34,959 bases of DNA from Fusobacteriia bacterium 4572_74 (GTDB taxonomy: Bacteria; Fusobacteriota; Fusobacteriia; Fusobacteriales; Fusobacteriaceae), in NCBI GenBank assembly GCA_002084825.1, contig NBMF01000005.1:1-34959 (forward strand), in the 5' to 3' direction. The translations under genes and the position numbers were made by a program. The first letter of the stretch is position 1; the number at the start of each line of letters is the position of its first letter. Of this stretch, positions 32,253 to 34,959 are shown piece after piece. Below the pieces are notes generated by a model. That model was not told where the DNA came from. It saw only the letters and a program-made list of their open reading frames with translations, and made no database searches.

Positions 32253-34313
32253 TTAATTAAACCAACCTTTGACTTTTTTAAATATTTTTTCTGTAAATGT
32301 GTCTGGAACTTGTCCTTTTTTAAACAGGACTTCCCTCTTAAAGTTCTTAGGGACTCTCTTTATCTTTCCACTACGAATATCAATATTTCTACTGACTAAT
32401 TCTCCATTTTTGATATTTTCCTCGATAAAATCAAATGAAGTAGGAGTATATATACCCCTGTCAATCATTGTCTGATAGTAGTTTTTCCATAAAGGAGCTG
32501 CTATATGTCCACCGGAGGAACTATTTGGCATGGAGGTATTATCATCATAACCCATGTATACCACAGTAACGTAATCAGGGGTAAATCCAGCATACCAGGC
32601 AGATCTAAAATCATTGGAAGTTCCTGTTTTTCCACCCTGATCTACATGGAATCCATGTTGAGAATGTAATTTTGCTCTTTTTCCAGAGCCATATTCTACA
32701 ACTTTTTCAAGCATATAGGTCATGAGGGAGACATCTATAGAATCATAAATATTTTTCCCCTCTAAATCTTTATTTTCATAGATGATATTTCCATCTGTAT
32801 CTTCGATTCGGGTAATAAAAGAACTCTTGTGTGCAGAACCTCCATTGGCAAATGGAAGATATGAAGTAGCTAACTCTAATGGGGTGGCACTGGTAGAACC
32901 TAAAGCTATTGTAAGATCTTTTGTGAAATCTAGATTTACTCCTGTCTGATTAAAATTATTTATAACATTATCTATTTCCACATCACTTAACAACTTTACA
33001 GCCACTGTATTGACTGACTTTTCCAAGGATTGTATGAGAGTAATGTTTTTATACTTGGCATTACTATAGTTTTTAGGAGACCAATTACCATATTTAGTGT
33101 TGGAAGCATCTATAATTTGATTCATAGTATATCCTTTTTCTAAAGCCGTATAATATATAAATGGTTTAAAAGTAGATCCAATCTGTCTTTTAGCATCGAT
33201 ACCACGATTAAAGTTACCAGATCTATAACCTTTTCCTCCTACAAGACTCCTAACTTCTCCTGTTTTAGCATCTAAGGTAACCATAGCACCTTGTAGTTTT
33301 TTATTGGATTTAAATTTCGAATAATTTTCAAAGGTGTCCTTTGCAATTTTTTGCATATCATTATCTAAAGTAGTATATACTTTGAAGCCCCCTCGAGAAA
33401 AAATAGAAGGCTCCACTAGATCAATGAGTTTTTCTTCGACTATATCCATAAAATCAGGTGCTTTGGCAGATTCTCTTTTTCTTCTGCCATCTTTTACGAT
33501 AACAGTTATATTTCTGTCAGGAAAAAAAGTTTTTTTATAATCGGTTTCCATAACAAACTTATGTTTTATAGCGGTATCATATTCATTTTGAGAAATATAA
33601 TTTTGATTTAACATAAGTTTTAAAATAAGGTGGGTTCTTTTCATGGCAGCTTCTAAATTTTTTCTAGGATTATACATACCAGGTCTATTAGGAATACCCG
33701 CTAGCATAGCACTTTCAGCCAGATTAATCTTTGATATATCCTTATTAAAAATATCTTTGGCAGCTTCCCTGACACCATAAGATCCAGAGCCAAAATAGAT
33801 CTCATTTAGATATTTTTCTAAAATTACATCTTTAGAATAAATTCTTTCAATTTCTAATGTTATAATAACCTCTTTGAATTTACGAGTAAATGTACGCTCG
33901 TTAGATAAAAAAGCATTTTTAGCCAGCTGTTGTGAGATGGTACTTCCACCTTGAGCTATCCTCCCCTTAGAGAGATTAACTAGAACAGCTTTTCCAAGAC
34001 GCCATATATCTATTCCATGGTGGGAATAAAATCTTTTATCTTCCACAGAAATAAAGGCTTTTTGAAGAAAATCAGGGATATCTTTGATATCTGCATTTTC
34101 ACCTTTTTGTTTAGACAAATAATCTACAATATGTTGATCTTTATCATAGATGATAATTGGTTCCGAAGCTGTGTAGGAAGTAATTTTTCCTTTGACACTA
34201 AAATATGTAATAGTAGTCAATCCTATGAGTAAAAAGATTACTCCTAGGAGGGCAATAAATATTTTTTTTCTTTGTTTCCTTAAAAAATCAACAATTTTTT
34301 TTATATAATTCAT
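32253..34313 (-). CDS. Class A penicillin-binding protein (PBP1A type)
   Basis: Bifunctional peptidoglycan synthase, 686 residues, anchored by one N-terminal helix (about 18-40) with both enzyme domains in the periplasm. The glycosyltransferase (GT51) has EDKRFYSHHGID with catalytic E91 and GGSTISQQLAKN (122-133). The transpeptidase has the active serine S380 and K383 in GSTFKP, SVN at 433-435 and KTGTSND near 560. All catalytic residues are present. The length is on the short side of the family (PBP1a of E. coli is 850), lacking long insertions. The ribosome site is weak (AAAGGA 11 bases away). It is a single-gene unit with its own terminator and an extended -10 box. Confidence 0.95.
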   Translation of the reverse strand: MNYIKKIVDFLRKQRKKIFIALLGVIFLLIGLTTITYFSVKGKITSYTASEPIIIYDKDQHIVDYLSKQKGENADIKDIPDFLQKAFISVEDKRFYSHHGIDIWRLGKAVLVNLSKGRIAQGGSTISQQLAKNAFLSNERTFTRKFKEVIITLEIERIYSKDVILEKYLNEIYFGSGSYGVREAAKDIFNKDISKINLAESAMLAGIPNRPGMYNPRKNLEAAMKRTHLILKLMLNQNYISQNEYDTAIKHKFVMETDYKKTFFPDRNITVIVKDGRRKRESAKAPDFMDIVEEKLIDLVEPSIFSRGGFKVYTTLDNDMQKIAKDTFENYSKFKSNKKLQGAMVTLDAKTGEVRSLVGGKGYRSGNFNRGIDAKRQIGSTFKPFIYYTALEKGYTMNQIIDASNTKYGNWSPKNYSNAKYKNITLIQSLEKSVNTVAVKLLSDVEIDNVINNFNQTGVNLDFTKDLTIALGSTSATPLELATSYLPFANGGSAHKSSFITRIEDTDGNIIYENKDLEGKNIYDSIDVSLMTYMLEKVVEYGSGKRAKLHSQHGFHVDQGGKTGTSNDFRSAWYAGFTPDYVTVVYMGYDDNTSMPNSSSGGHIAAPLWKNYYQTMIDRGIYTPTSFDFIEENIKNGELVSRNIDIRSGKIKRVPKNFKREVLFKKGQVPDTFTEKIFKKVKGWFN

Positions 34314-34351
34314 TAAATAATCAGTCCTTTAATTTTATTTTTATCAACTAT

Positions 34352-34360
34352 ATTGTATCA
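34352..34360 (-). promoter_or_regulatory. Extended -10 promoter of the penicillin-binding protein gene
   Basis: Minus strand TGATACAAT, a TGn extended -10, about 40 bases before the start codon and just after the terminator of the DUF2914 gene. Confidence 0.45.
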
Positions 34361-34370
34361 TAAATATCAT

Positions 34371-34402
34371 AAAAAAAGGAGTTAGACATTTAGTCAACTC
34401 CT
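34371..34402 (-). terminator. Intrinsic terminator after the DUF2914 gene
   Basis: AGGAGTTGAC pairs with GTC-T-AACTCCT (one bulged base) and is followed on the minus strand by seven T, 22 bases after the stop. Confidence 0.85.
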
Positions 34403-34423
34403 CTTCCTATACTTTTTGATGAG

Positions 34424-34825
34424 TTATTCAACGTTAAAGTCTTTCTTAGAAAGAATTGTATCATCTTCATCGACTGCTTCTACAGACCATTTCCCAGATA
34501 AAAATAAATTTTTACTGGACCAAGTTCTCCATCTAGATCCTTTTATTTTCAATGGAACAGAAGCCATGAGGGTTTTTTCGCCATCCTCTTGAAGCAGATA
34601 CCAATTATGATAGATAGTTTTTTCTTCCCCTATATCTTTAAATTCAGTATAAAAATATCCTTGTGAATACAGTTTAAAAGTATCCATTATTTTTACAGGT
34701 TCTTTCTCTACAATTTCATTGGTTAAGACTGCTCTAGTCAGGCAACAAGAGTTTTCACCGTTGACCTTCCCGTAGGCTGTAAGAGTCCCAAGGATAATCA
34801 GTATACTTATTAATAATTTTTTCAT
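34424..34825 (-). CDS. Secreted DUF2914 protein
   Basis: The 133 residues begin with a cleavable signal peptide (about 1-22, ending near AYGKVNG), so the protein acts in the periplasm or envelope. The rest is a DUF2914 domain: CLTRAVLTNEIVEKEPV, FYTEFKDIGEEKTIYHNWYL, KIKGSRWRTWSSKNL and GKWSVEAVDEDDTIL, a beta-sandwich that often stands alone or at the end of envelope proteins. The function is not known. Cysteines at 27 and 28 could be oxidised or bind a partner. AAAGGAGG lies before the ATG. It is followed by its own terminator and then the penicillin-binding protein gene. Confidence 0.85.
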   Translation of the reverse strand: MKKLLISILIILGTLTAYGKVNGENSCCLTRAVLTNEIVEKEPVKIMDTFKLYSQGYFYTEFKDIGEEKTIYHNWYLLQEDGEKTLMASVPLKIKGSRWRTWSSKNLFLSGKWSVEAVDEDDTILSKKDFNVE

Positions 34826-34904
34826 AAATTTTCCTCCTTTTAAATCGTTAATTATATAAATTTGAGTTGTATAAAATATAGTGTATAGATATTATTCTAA
34901 TAAT

Positions 34905-34933
34905 ATTCTAACTTTAAATTGAAACTTTTACAA
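34905..34933 (-). promoter_or_regulatory. Sigma70 promoter of the DUF2914 gene
   Basis: Minus strand: TTGTAA (34928-34933), 17 bases, TAGAAT (34905-34910), about 80 bases before the start. The -10 box overlaps an AT-rich palindrome ATATTATT-CT-AATAATAT. Confidence 0.6.
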
Positions 34934-34959
34934 GTGCTTCTATAAAATTAAGAATATAA

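Overview
The window is about 35 kb of low-GC bacterial chromosome. No rRNA, tRNA, CRISPR array, insertion sequence or phage gene was seen. It looks like Fusobacteriota (the Fusobacterium, Ilyobacter, Propionigenium or Psychrilyobacter group). The reasons are AT-rich codon use, lipoboxes and a six-domain S1 protein typical of a diderm cell, a TRAP transporter, a glycerol-3-phosphate oxidation module with a DUF1667 partner, ispH directly joined to rpsA, and HrcA/CIRCE heat-shock control. The phylum is an inference from gene content; the genus cannot be read from the sequence.

Region 1 (1-5.2 kb, minus strand): a small nitroreductase, then a tightly packed operon ptsI-ptsH-ispH-rpsA in which every neighbouring pair of genes overlaps. 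It is driven by a clear sigma70 promoter preceded by a 16-bp perfect palindrome. Region 2 (5.3-14.4 kb, minus strand): a glycerol phosphate region. A GlpA-like FAD/[2Fe-2S] dehydrogenase, an FAD/NAD disulfide-type oxidoreductase and a DUF1667 protein form one module. Further upstream are mgtC and an operon of a GlpQ lipoprotein, TRAP genes dctP-dctQ-dctM and a NagD-type HAD phosphatase. Both the glpA-like gene and glpQ have a sigma70 promoter followed by a hairpin plus U-tract before the gene, which suggests attenuation. dctP is broken by an internal deletion with a frameshift.

Region 3 (14.7-22.3 kb, minus strand): yajC with an unusual lipoprotein that also has a C-terminal membrane helix; then the heat-shock cluster hrcA-grpE-dnaK-(GNAT-like)-(aldose epimerase)-dnaJ, with a promoter and CIRCE operator in front of hrcA. 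A palindromic repeat found after dnaK is also present between glpA and its downstream partner.

Region 4 (22.3-28.9 kb): an acidic unknown protein, a decayed fumarylacetoacetate-hydrolase-family gene, a 57-residue unknown protein, pyruvate phosphate dikinase, and a two-gene unit pairing a PTS EIIA-CBS protein with an ArsB/NhaD-type ion transporter. Region 5 (28.9 kb to the end): a pentapeptide-repeat protein, an OPT oligopeptide transporter paired with an orphan PqqD-like protein, a class A penicillin-binding protein and a DUF2914 secreted protein.

Taken together the window joins PEP/PTS metabolism (EI, HPr, PPDK, an EIIA-CBS regulator), glycerol phosphate use and protein quality control. The parts least explained by known annotation are the OPT-PqqD pair, the EIIA-CBS-transporter pair, the two glp leader terminators, and the mobile-looking palindromic repeat.
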